NCBI RefSeq assembly: GCF_020991065.1
Contig: NZ_CP087710.1
Span: forward strand, 62,001 to 126,000
DNA: 64,000 nucleotides
Reading direction: 5' to 3'
Source: Nocardioides okcheonensis
GTDB lineage: Bacteria > Actinomycetota > Actinomycetes > Propionibacteriales > Nocardioidaceae
Positions 23,898 through 32,844 of this stretch are shown here, in pieces. Under the pieces are notes generated by a model that did not search any database, was not told the DNA's origin, and was given only the letters and a program-made list of their open reading frames with translations. The position numbers were made by a program, and so were the translations under genes. Numbering within the stretch: the first letter of the stretch is position 1; each line of letters opens with the position of its first letter.

Positions 23898-25842
23898 GGC
23901 TACGGAGGTCGACCGGACCGTACGGGAAGTCCGGCGTGCGTCGCGTGGGGCGGAAGTCTGCGTGCCGCACCCGGTGGGGGTAGCCCTCCTGCCCGTGGCG
24001 CCGCCCGTGCTCGCGCGGCTCGTCGGAGCGCTGGGTGATGGGCGAGGTCGCGGTCGACAGGCGGCGCGAGCCGGCCAGGGTCTGCCAGCTGACGGCGTAC
24101 GACGGCTCCGCCGTCCGGTCGAGACGAGGGTCGGGCCGCACACTGGTGGGCCGTGGCGTGTGGAAGAAGTCGGCCTGCACGCGCTCTGGCGTCACGTCGA
24201 CCAGCACGTAGCCGTGTCCGACGCCGTCGAGGTACTTCAGGTAGGAGTTGTAGCCGCCGAGGAACTGCGCAAGGCCGTCGATCTGGGCGGCGACGGCCTC
24301 TGCGGGTGCACCCGGCTGACTCGCTCGCACGATCTCGTAGAAGCCGTCACTGGTCACGGACGGGCAGACGAGCTCGACCCCCACGGAGTCGTACGGCGTG
24401 CCGGCGAATGCTGCCGTCCCCGGTGCGGGGAGGGTGGCCGGCAGGTCGATCGCCCACGAGGAGTGGATGTCGCCGGTCAGCACAACGAGGTCGCCGGCGT
24501 CGGCGGGCTGGTCACCGGCCCGCGCGAGGAGCGCGGCCTGATCGGCCTGGTAGCCGTCCCACTGGTCGGAGTTGAGCAGCAGCAGGTCTGCGGGTGCGCC
24601 GAGGACGGCGCCCGGGAAGCGGATGGGCGCCAGGATCACCTGGTTGCCGACCAGGTGCCAGCTCGTGGGTCGGGTGAGGCCGTCCTGGAGCCACGCGAGC
24701 TGCTCCGGCTCGGGCAGGTGCCGCCCGGGATCGGCCAGCGCGCTGTCGACGGCGGGGGAGGAGCCGGTCGGGATGAAGCCGCCGCCGGTGGTGGTGAAGC
24801 TCGGGACGTCGATCTGGCGACTGCGGTTCTGCCGGGTCTCGAGCACGGACAGGTCGGCGAGGGTGCCGAAGGTGAACCGCTTGAAGAACCGGGTGCCGTC
24901 GTGGTCCACGGCCTGGTCGGGCAGGCGGAACGGCAGCCACTCGAGGTAGGCCTGGTACGCGGCGTGGCGCCGCGCCATGAAGTCTCCTTCGGTGGGCTGG
25001 TGGTTCTCCGCGCCGTCCTCCCACGCGTTGTTGGCGACCTCGTGGTCGTCGAAGATGGTGATGAACGGGTGCCGGGAGTGCACCAGCTGCAGGTCGGGGT
25101 CGGCCTTGTGGAGGGCGTGCCGCAGCCGGTAGTCCGACAGGGCCACCGTCTCGCCGGCGGGCTGGTGGTCACGCGTGCCGGCCAGCTCGGAGGGGCCGTA
25201 GCGGTCGGCGCCGTTGCCGTACTCGTAGATGTAGTCACCCACGTGCAGCACGAAGTCGAGGTCGTCCCGCTTCCCGAGGGCTCGGTAGGTGGTGAAGTAG
25301 CCGCCCGTGTAGTTGCTGCACGACACCAGTGCGAAGCGCAGCGCGTGGGTCCGGCCAGCCTCGTCGGGTGCGGTCTGGGTCCGTCCGACGGGACTCGTCT
25401 GCCCGGCGGCCCGGAACCGGTACCAATAGCGCGTGTAGGGGCGCAGGCCGGTGACGTCGACCTTCACCGTGTGGTCGCTCTCGGGCGACGTGCGCACGAC
25501 GCCGCGGGCCACGACACGGGTGAAGCGGTGGTCCAGGGCCACCTCCCACCGCACCGTGGTGGGAGCCCCGAGCCCGCTGCCCGGGGTCGCCACCGGCTCG
25601 TTCGGGCGGCGCCTCGGGGGCGTGACGCGGGTCCAGATCACCACGGCATCCGCGGTGGGATCGCCGCTCGCGACGCCGTAACCGAAGGCTCCCCGGTGTG
25701 CCGGAGCCTCGGCGGCCGCGACGTCGAAGACGCGCAACGGGCCGGCGGCAGCCGTCGCGACGCCGGCGGCCGATGCCTGGAGCATGGTGCGCCGAGTCGG
25801 ACGCAGGGCAGAGCCCGACGGGGTCGTCTGCAGGCCGGTCAT
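23887..25842 (-). CDS. phoD: PhoD-type alkaline phosphatase
   Basis: Exported phosphodiesterase/phosphomonoesterase of 651 residues. A twin-arginine signal (TRRTMLQASAAG, about 18-29) directs Tat export, as usual for PhoD, which binds Fe/Ca cofactors before export. An N-terminal PhoD domain (FGYGVASGDPTADAVVIWTRV) precedes the metallophosphatase core with VGDYIYEYG, DDHEVANN and LTGDIHSSWA. ATG 25842 places the twin arginines correctly. A candidate PhoP box lies 41-62 bases upstream (25883-25904), fitting induction by phosphate limitation. The last 60 residues are Arg/His-rich and look disordered. Confidence 0.9.
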   Translation of the reverse strand: MTGLQTTPSGSALRPTRRTMLQASAAGVATAAAGPLRVFDVAAAEAPAHRGAFGYGVASGDPTADAVVIWTRVTPPRRRPNEPVATPGSGLGAPTTVRWEVALDHRFTRVVARGVVRTSPESDHTVKVDVTGLRPYTRYWYRFRAAGQTSPVGRTQTAPDEAGRTHALRFALVSCSNYTGGYFTTYRALGKRDDLDFVLHVGDYIYEYGNGADRYGPSELAGTRDHQPAGETVALSDYRLRHALHKADPDLQLVHSRHPFITIFDDHEVANNAWEDGAENHQPTEGDFMARRHAAYQAYLEWLPFRLPDQAVDHDGTRFFKRFTFGTLADLSVLETRQNRSRQIDVPSFTTTGGGFIPTGSSPAVDSALADPGRHLPEPEQLAWLQDGLTRPTSWHLVGNQVILAPIRFPGAVLGAPADLLLLNSDQWDGYQADQAALLARAGDQPADAGDLVVLTGDIHSSWAIDLPATLPAPGTAAFAGTPYDSVGVELVCPSVTSDGFYEIVRASQPGAPAEAVAAQIDGLAQFLGGYNSYLKYLDGVGHGYVLVDVTPERVQADFFHTPRPTSVRPDPRLDRTAEPSYAVSWQTLAGSRRLSTATSPITQRSDEPREHGRRHGQEGYPHRVRHADFRPTRRTPDFPYGPVDLRSLKD

Positions 25843-25882
25843 GATGTGACGGTCCCACCGTCGGCCTGTGTTGTCATCCGTC

Positions 25883-25904
25883 GGTGGGTGAACACCGCCG
25901 GAAC
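25883..25904 (-). promoter_or_regulatory. candidate PhoP (PHO) box
   Basis: On the minus strand, two adjacent 11-base units, GTTCCGGCGGT and GTTCACCCACC, match the direct-repeat plan of actinobacterial PhoP sites (conserved GTTCACC). The site lies about 41-62 bases upstream of phoD. Confidence 0.45.
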
Positions 25905-26047
25905 ACCGCCGTCCTCGTGGTGCAGGACCTGCGGCACGCACGTCCGTACGTCCAGGCCGGGAACGGGCGACGGCTCGCCGGCACGAGGTATGCCGATCCG
26001 GAGGTCACGACGGAGCTGAGCAGTTCCGGTGACCTCCCGGCGAGCCG

Positions 26048-27388
26048 CTACCCCTCGCCGATGCCGGGTGTCGGACGGAACGCGTTGACGGTCGCGTCGA
26101 TCACGACCTGGTCGCGCCGGCCCGAGTCGAGGACGGTGTTGGCGGTGGACGCGGGGTCGACGAGGACGGTGACGACCTCGAGCGGACGGGACGACCGTGC
26201 GCCGAGCAGGGCGTCGACCTGCGCCTCGAAGGCGCTCTCGCCGGTCCCGGGGTCGATGTCCGTGGCCACCACGTGGTTGTTGGCGACGTGGTGGCCGGTG
26301 CCGTCGACGAGGCGGATGACGACCGGGGTGGTGCCGGGCGGACGTACGCTCGCCGCCGCGAGCACCTCGGAGACGTGGTTGCCGATGACCGAGTTGCCGG
26401 TCCCACCGACCCGCAGCAGGCCGTGGTCGTCGTCGAGGCCGTTGTCCACGCCGACGAACGGGGTCCACGGCTCGCTGTCGCGCAGCAGGTGGTTGGTGGC
26501 GACGAGGACCTCGGAGCAGTCCTCGAGGACCACCATGCCGGGGTAGAAGGAGTGCAGCCGGTTGTTCGTGACGCTGGACCGGGAGACGCCGGTGAGGTGC
26601 ACGCTGCTGGCGCCCCGCGGGAAGACGTTGTTGGCGGTGACGAGCAGCCCGCCGTGGTTCTCGGCGAGGATCGAGTGGCCGCGGGGGCCGGCGCCCACGA
26701 GGTTGTCGGTGACCTTGGAGGCCTGCCCCCACCCGCGCAGCTCGATGCAGCTGCCGCACTCGGCGACGAAGTTGTCGTGGACGGACAGCGCGTCGGCGTG
26801 GTGGACCGTGAGCGCGTGCTCGAGGTAGACGAAGCCCATGCTGTTGACCCGGAACGAGTCGTTCGCGCTGGCGACATGGATGCCGGTCTTGCCGTTGGCG
26901 TAGGTGTTCTCGGGGTCGAGACCTGAGCCGTCGGCCTCGAAGTGGAGCCCGTCGATGCAGAAGCCGGCGAACTCCACGGAGCTGATCCGGGGCGAGCCCT
27001 CGCGGGCGACCAGGAACGCGGCGCCGGCGGACGGCTCGGCCCCGTCGGGCACGTCGAGGTCGACCAGGACGCGGCTGCCGCCCGGCCAGAGCTCGTGCAG
27101 GTCGTCCCACTCGTCCTCGGGCACGTTGAAGCGGATGCTGGAGGAGGTGAAGCCGTGGCCCGACCCCTCGATCCGCAGGAAGCTCAGGTCGACCAGGACC
27201 TGGGTGCGCAGCCGGTAGTCACCGGGCGGGATGTGGATCACGGCGCCGGGCTTGCCGCGTCCTCCGTCGTCCGAGCGGTCCTGGCGGGCACGCACGTCGG
27301 CGATGATGCTGTTGATGACCTCGCCGATGTCGTCGGCGGCGTCACCGACGGGCCAGTCGGTGACGTCGTAGCGGTTCGGGCTCACCAT
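26048..27388 (-). CDS. GH91 inulin fructotransferase / difructose-anhydride enzyme
   Basis: Enzyme of 446 residues of glycoside hydrolase family 91, right-handed beta-helix enzymes that form difructose dianhydrides (DFA) from inulin or hydrolyse DFA III. Conserved stretches include YDVTDWPVG, GAVIHIPPGDYRLRTQVLVD, EGSGHGFTSSSIRFN, AECGSCIELRGWGQ and NNRLHSFYPGMV. IRFNVPEDEWDDLHELWPGGSR looks like the fructotransferase branch as I remember it. There is no signal peptide, unlike secreted inulin fructotransferases, so it should act in the cytoplasm. ATG has TGAGG upstream. It is the last gene of the sugar operon, 4 bases after the GH32-like gene. Confidence 0.88.
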   Translation of the reverse strand: MVSPNRYDVTDWPVGDAADDIGEVINSIIADVRARQDRSDDGGRGKPGAVIHIPPGDYRLRTQVLVDLSFLRIEGSGHGFTSSSIRFNVPEDEWDDLHELWPGGSRVLVDLDVPDGAEPSAGAAFLVAREGSPRISSVEFAGFCIDGLHFEADGSGLDPENTYANGKTGIHVASANDSFRVNSMGFVYLEHALTVHHADALSVHDNFVAECGSCIELRGWGQASKVTDNLVGAGPRGHSILAENHGGLLVTANNVFPRGASSVHLTGVSRSSVTNNRLHSFYPGMVVLEDCSEVLVATNHLLRDSEPWTPFVGVDNGLDDDHGLLRVGGTGNSVIGNHVSEVLAAASVRPPGTTPVVIRLVDGTGHHVANNHVVATDIDPGTGESAFEAQVDALLGARSSRPLEVVTVLVDPASTANTVLDSGRRDQVVIDATVNAFRPTPGIGEG

Positions 27389-27392
27389 CGCC

Positions 27393-28370
27393 TCAGGACC
27401 CCACCGTCGCCGCGGGCCTCGCCGCCGCGGGCTGGGCGACCTCGAGCCGTCCGTCGACCACGCGGACCGGCATCGGGTCGGTGATCTCGCCGATCCACCC
27501 GGCCTGCCCGTCGGAGTTGCGGAAGGCGAGCAGCCGCCAGTCGCCGGACCGGTCGCGGACCAGGCGGCCGACGTAGAGCTGCTCGTCGGTCAGCCGGTAG
27601 GCCGCGGTGAGGTCGTAGGGCCCGGTCGGCGAGTCGACCGGGAACGCCCAGACGCCGCCGGTGGGGTCGCTCGCGCCCCGTCGCTGCGACAGCTCGGAGC
27701 CGAGGCACGAGAAGAGGCCCACCGTGGTGCCGTCGACCGTCTCCACCTGGAGCACCTCGACGTGCCCGAACCCGGCGCCCGGACTCGACAGGGGCGGCTG
27801 CACCGTCCAGCGCAGCAGGTCGGGGGACGTCGCGTGGCCGACCACGCCGCGATCGTCCGGGTCGCCGCTGTCGGCGCGGGCGGTGATGAGCATGTGCCAG
27901 CCGGAGTGGTCCCGGAACACCCACGGATCGCGCCAGGCCTGGTCGGGCCACTGCCGGGTGGCGGCCGTCTCGTACCAGCGGGGGTCGGGCTCGAGCACCT
28001 GGCGGTCGGGCTCGCGGTGCCAGGTGAACAGGTCGTCGGAGACGACCGAGCTGATCCGCTGCACCAGGCCGTCGCCGGCGCGGTCGACCGCGGTGTAGAA
28101 CATCCGCCACCGGCCGTCGTCGTCACGGACCACCGAGCCGGTCCAGGTCGCGAGGTCGTCGAACGCGGGGGAGTCGTCCGGGATCAGCGCGTCGGCGTGC
28201 TCGGTCCAGGTGACCAGGTCGGTGGACGTCGCGTGGCCGACGGTGGCGCGCCAGTGCCGCCGGTCCGGATCGATCAGCGCGCGCGACGCCTTGAGGAAGA
28301 AGAGGTGGTGCTGCTCGCCGTCGTCGGCGAGCCAGAAGTCCCACACCCAGGAGGAGGCCAGTCGGAGCAT
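27393..28370 (-). CDS. GH32-like beta-fructosidase (five-bladed propeller)
   Basis: Cytoplasmic protein of 325 residues with the GH32/GH43-type five-bladed propeller. Near the N-terminus WDFWLADDGEQHHLFFLKAS offers the aspartate nucleophile region, followed by WTGSVVRDDDGRWRMFYTA, then WRDPWVF (the RDP motif of the transition-state stabiliser) and GHVEVLQVE for the acid/base glutamate. It is shorter than typical GH32 enzymes and lacks the C-terminal beta-sandwich. Between LacI and GH91 genes in the operon, it probably splits the fructose disaccharide (e.g. inulobiose) released inside the cell. Substrate is inferred from context. Confidence 0.72.
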   Translation of the reverse strand: MLRLASSWVWDFWLADDGEQHHLFFLKASRALIDPDRRHWRATVGHATSTDLVTWTEHADALIPDDSPAFDDLATWTGSVVRDDDGRWRMFYTAVDRAGDGLVQRISSVVSDDLFTWHREPDRQVLEPDPRWYETAATRQWPDQAWRDPWVFRDHSGWHMLITARADSGDPDDRGVVGHATSPDLLRWTVQPPLSSPGAGFGHVEVLQVETVDGTTVGLFSCLGSELSQRRGASDPTGGVWAFPVDSPTGPYDLTAAYRLTDEQLYVGRLVRDRSGDWRLLAFRNSDGQAGWIGEITDPMPVRVVDGRLEVAQPAAARPAATVGS

Positions 28371-28385
28371 CGGTGGTGGTGCCTT

Positions 28386-29429
28386 TCAGGGCTGGGGCGG
28401 GGCCGCGACGGATCCCCGGACGATGAGTGGGCAGTCGAGCAGGACGGGGTCGTGCCGGTGGTCGGTGCCGTCGCCGTCCTCGAGCAGGCGCACGACGGTC
28501 TCCACGGCCCAGGCGCCCATCTCGTAGTGGGGGAGGGCGACCGTGGTGAGGCCGGGGTGGAGGTTCGCGGCGATCAGCTCCTGGTTGTCGAAGCCGACGA
28601 CCGACAGGTCGCGCGGGACCTCGAGGCCCAGCTCGTTGGCGGCGCGGTAGGCACCCATCGCCATCCGGTCGTTGTAGCAGAACAGGGCGGTCGGACGGTC
28701 CGGACGCGACAGCAGGGTGCGGGCCAGCTCGTAGCCGGTGTGCACCTCGGAGGGCGCCTGCAGGACGAGGTCGTCGTCGACCGCGATGCCGTGACGCGCG
28801 AGGGTCTCGCGGAAGCCGGCGAGCCGCTCGTGGGTCGCCGGCACGTCGTCGTCGTTGTTGATGAACCCGATCCGGGTGTGGCCGGCGTCGACGAGGTGGG
28901 TGACGGCGGCCACCGCACCGCCCCGCTCGTCCGGCACCACGGCCGGCAACCGCCCCGCCCGGTCCGTGGCGTCGATGAGCACCGCGGGCACGTGGTCGAG
29001 GTTCGGGGGCGCGTGCACCTGGCGGTGGTACATCGTCGCGTAGAGCACGGCGTCGACCTGGCGCTCGATCAGCACCTGCACGTCGGCCGCGTGCGCGAGG
29101 TCGTCGGGCCCGCGCTCGGCGTTGATGATCACGAGGGTGAGGTCGTGGGCGCGGGCCGCCTCCTGCGCGCCGAGGATGATCCGGCCCGCGTGGGGCGTGG
29201 TCGCGATCTCCTCGCTCAGCAGGCCGATCAGCCCGGACCTGTTGGTGCGCAGCGCCTGCGCCATCCGGTTGGGACCGTAGCCGAGCTCGGCGGCCGCGTC
29301 CCGCACACGGGCGCGGGTCTCGGGCGCCACCCGGGCGTGGGGGTTGTCGTTGAGCACGTGCGAGACGGTCGTGACCGACACCCCCGCGCGCTCGGCGACG
29401 TCCTTGATGCCGACACCTCTCACCGACAT
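28386..29429 (-). CDS. LacI-family sugar regulator
   Basis: Repressor of 347 residues: N-terminal LacI helix-turn-helix (IKDVAERAGVSVTTVSHVLN, about 8-27), hinge helix around NRMAQALRT, and a periplasmic-binding-protein-like effector domain (FCYNDRMAMGAYRAANELGLEVPRDLSVVGFD). ATG 29429 has the strong ribosome site AAGGAGG. It is encoded inside the fructan operon, after the permeases and before the hydrolases. The perfect palindrome at 32659-32675, upstream of the binding-protein gene, is the likely operator. The effector is probably a fructose oligosaccharide or DFA. Confidence 0.9.
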   Translation of the reverse strand: MSVRGVGIKDVAERAGVSVTTVSHVLNDNPHARVAPETRARVRDAAAELGYGPNRMAQALRTNRSGLIGLLSEEIATTPHAGRIILGAQEAARAHDLTLVIINAERGPDDLAHAADVQVLIERQVDAVLYATMYHRQVHAPPNLDHVPAVLIDATDRAGRLPAVVPDERGGAVAAVTHLVDAGHTRIGFINNDDDVPATHERLAGFRETLARHGIAVDDDLVLQAPSEVHTGYELARTLLSRPDRPTALFCYNDRMAMGAYRAANELGLEVPRDLSVVGFDNQELIAANLHPGLTTVALPHYEMGAWAVETVVRLLEDGDGTDHRHDPVLLDCPLIVRGSVAAPPQP

Positions 29430-29490
29430 GCTGGGACCTCCTTCGACGAGGTGGACCGGGCCGCGTACGGGCACCGGGTGCTGCGGCCGA

Positions 29491-30330
29491 TCATCCCTTG
29501 ACCGCCCCGAGGGTGAGCCCCGCGACGATGTGGCGCTGCAGGACCAGGGTGAGCAGGATGACCGGGACGGAGTAGATCGCCGCCAGCGCGGTCATCGCGC
29601 CCCAGTCCAGGCCGAACTGGGTCTGGAAGTTGGCGATCACGATGGGCGTCGTCTGGGCGCGTACCGAGGTGAGCAGGAGCGAGAAGAGGAACTCGTTCCA
29701 CGACGCGAGGAAGGCGAAGATCGCCGTCACCGCCAGGCCGCCAGACACCACCGGCAGCACGACCAGCCGCAGCGCCACGAGCCGGGACGCGCCGTCGACC
29801 TTGGCGGCCTCCTCGAGCTCCTCGGGCACGGCCTCGAAGAAGCTGGCGAGCAACCAGATCGACAGCGGCAGCGAGATCGTGGTGTGCGCGATCGCCAGGG
29901 CGAACGACGTGTCGTTGATGTGCAGCGTGCGCATCGTCTCCACCAGCGGTGCGCCGACCGCGATGGTCGGGACCATCCGGGTGACCAGCGCGGCCATCAC
30001 GAAGACGCGCCCGCTCGGCGTGCGGTAGCGGGTGATCGCGTAGGCCGCCGGGACGGCCAGGACCAGCGAGAAGACCGTGCTGAGCACTGCGGTGACGACG
30101 CTGTTGACCAGCGCCGGGACGACGCCGTCCTTGGCCAGCGCCGTCACGTAGTTGTCGAGCGTCCACACCTTCGGCAGCACCGTGGGCGGGACCGCGATCG
30201 CGTCGCTGGGAGTCTTGAAGGAGGTGAGCGCGAGGTAGAGGAACGGGAACCCGTAGAGCACCAGGACGGCCACCAGGACGCCCCACAGGATGGCGCGGGG
30301 GAGCCGGCGCGTGGTCTCGAGGCCGTTCAT
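29491..30330 (-). CDS. sugar ABC permease (MalG-type)
   Basis: Inner-membrane permease of 279 residues with six predicted membrane segments. The cytoplasmic EAA loop, EEAAKVDGASRLVALRLVVLP, contacts an ATPase, and SFKTPSDA near the N-terminus is typical of MalG-like proteins. ATG overlaps the stop of the MalF-type gene by 4 bases (ATGA). No ATPase gene is in the operon, so a shared ATPase (MsiK-like) encoded elsewhere must energise it, as in many actinobacteria. Confidence 0.92.
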   Translation of the reverse strand: MNGLETTRRLPRAILWGVLVAVLVLYGFPFLYLALTSFKTPSDAIAVPPTVLPKVWTLDNYVTALAKDGVVPALVNSVVTAVLSTVFSLVLAVPAAYAITRYRTPSGRVFVMAALVTRMVPTIAVGAPLVETMRTLHINDTSFALAIAHTTISLPLSIWLLASFFEAVPEELEEAAKVDGASRLVALRLVVLPVVSGGLAVTAIFAFLASWNEFLFSLLLTSVRAQTTPIVIANFQTQFGLDWGAMTALAAIYSVPVILLTLVLQRHIVAGLTLGAVKG

Positions 30331-31190
30331 GCGTCGGCCCCCGGGCGCCAGATGGCGAAGATCGCCACGCTCGCGACGGCCAGCATGGCGAGGAGGTAGA
30401 TCGTCCCCATCGCGCTGGCGAGGCCGATGTCGCCGTAGCGGGTCATGGTCCGGTAGACCAGCAGGCTCAGCGTCGTCGTGCTCTCCTGCGGGCCGCCGTT
30501 GGTCTGGATCAGGATGATGTCGAACGCGCGGGCGGCGTCGATGCCGCGCACGATCAGCGCGACCGCGATCACCGGTCGCAGCAGCGGGACGATGATGCGC
30601 AGGAGCATGGTCCAGAAGCCGGCGCCGTCGAGCCGGGCCGCCTCGAGGACGTCGCCGGGGACGTTCTGCAGGCCCGCGAAGAGCACGAGGGTGATGAAGG
30701 ACGTGGTGAGCCAGACGTCCGGCAGCGCCACGGAGAACAGCGCGATGTCGGGGTCGCTGAGCCAGCTGACGTCGATGCCGAGCAGCTCGTTGACGATGCC
30801 GAAGTTGTCGATGAGCAGGAACCGCCACAGCAGGCCGGCGACGACCGGGGCGATCATCAGCGGGTACATGAACAGGGTGCGGAACACCGTGGAGCGGCTG
30901 CCCAGGGCGGAGAACAGCAGCGCGACGCCGAGGCCGATGGTGAACTCCAGCGCCACCACGACGAGGGTGTAGAGCGCGGTGCGCCACGAGGCGCCCTGGA
31001 AGGCGTCGGATGAGAAGGCGGCCGCGAAGTTGTCGAGGCCCACGAACTCGCGGGGACCGCCGGCGACGGGGGAGATGTCGTAGAAGCCGTTGGTGACGAA
31101 CCGGACGAGGGGCCAGGCGACGAAGGCGAGGAGGAAGGCGGCCGCGGGCGCCATCATCAGCGCGGCGAAGCGGCGGTCGTTCACACGCAC
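30327..31190 (-). CDS. sugar ABC permease (MalF-type)
   Basis: Permease of 287 residues with six membrane segments, the partner of the MalG-type protein. The EAA loop reads LEAARLDGAGFWTMLLRIIVPLL. GTG 31190 has AAGGAG upstream. It follows the binding-protein gene by 80 bases and overlaps the next permease by 4, so the two subunits are made in equal amount. Confidence 0.92.
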   Translation of the reverse strand: MRVNDRRFAALMMAPAAAFLLAFVAWPLVRFVTNGFYDISPVAGGPREFVGLDNFAAAFSSDAFQGASWRTALYTLVVVALEFTIGLGVALLFSALGSRSTVFRTLFMYPLMIAPVVAGLLWRFLLIDNFGIVNELLGIDVSWLSDPDIALFSVALPDVWLTTSFITLVLFAGLQNVPGDVLEAARLDGAGFWTMLLRIIVPLLRPVIAVALIVRGIDAARAFDIILIQTNGGPQESTTTLSLLVYRTMTRYGDIGLASAMGTIYLLAMLAVASVAIFAIWRPGADA

Positions 31191-31270
31191 GTCAGCTCCT
31201 TGGGGACAGTAGGGGAGGGGCGGGCTGGGGCGGCCGGCACGTCACCGGCCGCCCCGTGGTCAGCTGACGA

Positions 31271-32581
31271 TCACCTGGTGATCTCCTCGATCTGCTCCTT
31301 GGCGTCGGCGAGCAGGGCCGCGTTGTCGGCGCCCGGCTCGACGGCCTTCTGCAGCATCGGCGTCAGCACGGTGTTGACGATCTCCTGCCACTGCGGGGTC
31401 GCGGGCCGGGCCCGGGTGGCGGGGGAGTTGAGCGTCTCGAGGATCGCCGGGTAGTTCTCGCGCCCCTCGACGCCGTCCTGCGACTCGAACGCGGAGACCC
31501 GGCTGACCAGGCCGAGCGAGGTGTCGACGGACAGCTCGTTGTGGTCGTAGGCGAAGGCGATGAAGTCCTTGGCCTCCTCCTGCTTGGTCCCGGCGGTCGG
31601 GACGGAGAGGTACCAGGCACCCGGGACGCCGGCGACGCCACCGGGGCCCGCGATCATCGGTGCGGCGCCGATCTTGCCCTTGACCGCCGCGTCGTCCGGG
31701 GTCTGGGTGTAGGCGTGGCCCCAGAAGCGCATCATCGCGAGCTTGCCCTGGTAGAAGAGGTTCTGGGCCCCGGCCCAGTCCAGCTGGGCCGCGCCCTCGG
31801 GGGCGTACGGCAGCAGGCTGGTGTAGTAGTCGAGCGCGGCGAGGTGCTCCTTGCTGTCGATCGTGACGTCGCCGCTCGCGGGGTCCATCACCATCTGCTC
31901 GGCACCGGCCTGCGACACCGTCGCGAGCCACTCGGTCTCGACGGCACCCTTGACGTCGGTGCCGTAGAGGTCGACCTTCCCGTCGTCGTCGGTGTCGCGG
32001 GTGAAGAACTCCGCGGCGTCGGTGTACTGCTCCCACGTCGTGGGGGGTGCGAGGGGGTAGCCGTACTCCTTCTCGAAGTCGGCCTTGTTCTTCGCGTCCT
32101 CGAACAGGTCGGTGCGGTAGTAGAGGATCTCGGAGTTGGTGAAGATCGGCATCCCGACGTACGTGCCGTCGACCTGTGCCTCGGACACCAGGCCGGGGAA
32201 GAGGTCGCCCTTCACCTCGTCGGTGAACAGGTCGTCGAGCGGCTCGACGCCGTCGGCGAACGCGCTCAGCCAGATCGCGTCGAGCGCGGCGACGTCGAAG
32301 GACACGCTGCCCGACCCGAGCTCGGTCTGGATGCGGTCGTAGAGGCCGTCGTAGGGGAGCTCGACCAGCTTGACGGAGGTCCCGGTCTCCTCCTCGTAGA
32401 GGTCGGCGATCGGCTGGAGCTCGGCGAGCCCGCCACCCTCGACGAGCACCGTCAGGACGTCACCGCCGTCCGCGGAGGACGTACCGCCGGCACCACACCC
32501 CGAGAGGGCCAGCGCGGCGATCGTCGCCACCGCCGTCCCGACCATCGCGGCCCGGCGGCCGCGCACGTTGCGAAGCGTCAT
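31271..32581 (-). CDS. sugar ABC substrate-binding lipoprotein
   Basis: Extracytoplasmic solute-binding protein of 436 residues (family 1, MalE-like). The signal peptide ends in the lipobox LALSGCG, so the mature protein is a lipoprotein. The body shows IFTNSEILYYRTDLFEDA, PPTTWEQYTDAAEFF and FYQGKLAMMRFWGHAY, typical of oligosaccharide binders. It is the first gene of the operon SBP-permease-permease-lacI-GH32-GH91. A palindromic LacI operator lies 78-94 bases upstream over the promoter. From context the ligand is a fructo-oligosaccharide or a difructose anhydride. Confidence 0.9.
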   Translation of the reverse strand: MTLRNVRGRRAAMVGTAVATIAALALSGCGAGGTSSADGGDVLTVLVEGGGLAELQPIADLYEEETGTSVKLVELPYDGLYDRIQTELGSGSVSFDVAALDAIWLSAFADGVEPLDDLFTDEVKGDLFPGLVSEAQVDGTYVGMPIFTNSEILYYRTDLFEDAKNKADFEKEYGYPLAPPTTWEQYTDAAEFFTRDTDDDGKVDLYGTDVKGAVETEWLATVSQAGAEQMVMDPASGDVTIDSKEHLAALDYYTSLLPYAPEGAAQLDWAGAQNLFYQGKLAMMRFWGHAYTQTPDDAAVKGKIGAAPMIAGPGGVAGVPGAWYLSVPTAGTKQEEAKDFIAFAYDHNELSVDTSLGLVSRVSAFESQDGVEGRENYPAILETLNSPATRARPATPQWQEIVNTVLTPMLQKAVEPGADNAALLADAKEQIEEITR

Positions 32582-32643
32582 CACTTCGACTCCCGTTCTA
32601 GAGATCTGCGCGGCTGCCACGCCGCGGATGCGAGTGGGGGTCA

Positions 32644-32675
32644 CCCTACGGTGACGAAACGTTTTGGCAAAACGT
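32644..32675 (-). promoter_or_regulatory. fructan operon promoter with LacI operator
   Basis: Perfect 17-base palindrome ACGTTTTG-G-CAAAACGT (32659-32675). Reading on the minus strand, a TTGCCA -35 element lies inside it, followed after 16 bases by a candidate -10 TAGGGT (32644-32649). A repressor bound here would block RNA polymerase directly. Confidence 0.7.
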
Positions 32676-32844
32676 CTTGGCACAGTCTTGCCATGTGACG
32701 ACCGTCGCGTCCACTGCCAAACGCGGCCAAAATTTCCTGGACTCGGAGGAAGGCTCCCGCGCAGGCCTCACCGGACTCGTGGGAACGGCGAGCGGATGTT
32801 TCGTCGCGTGTTCTGGCTGACCGACGGCCGCTGCTGCGTCCACA

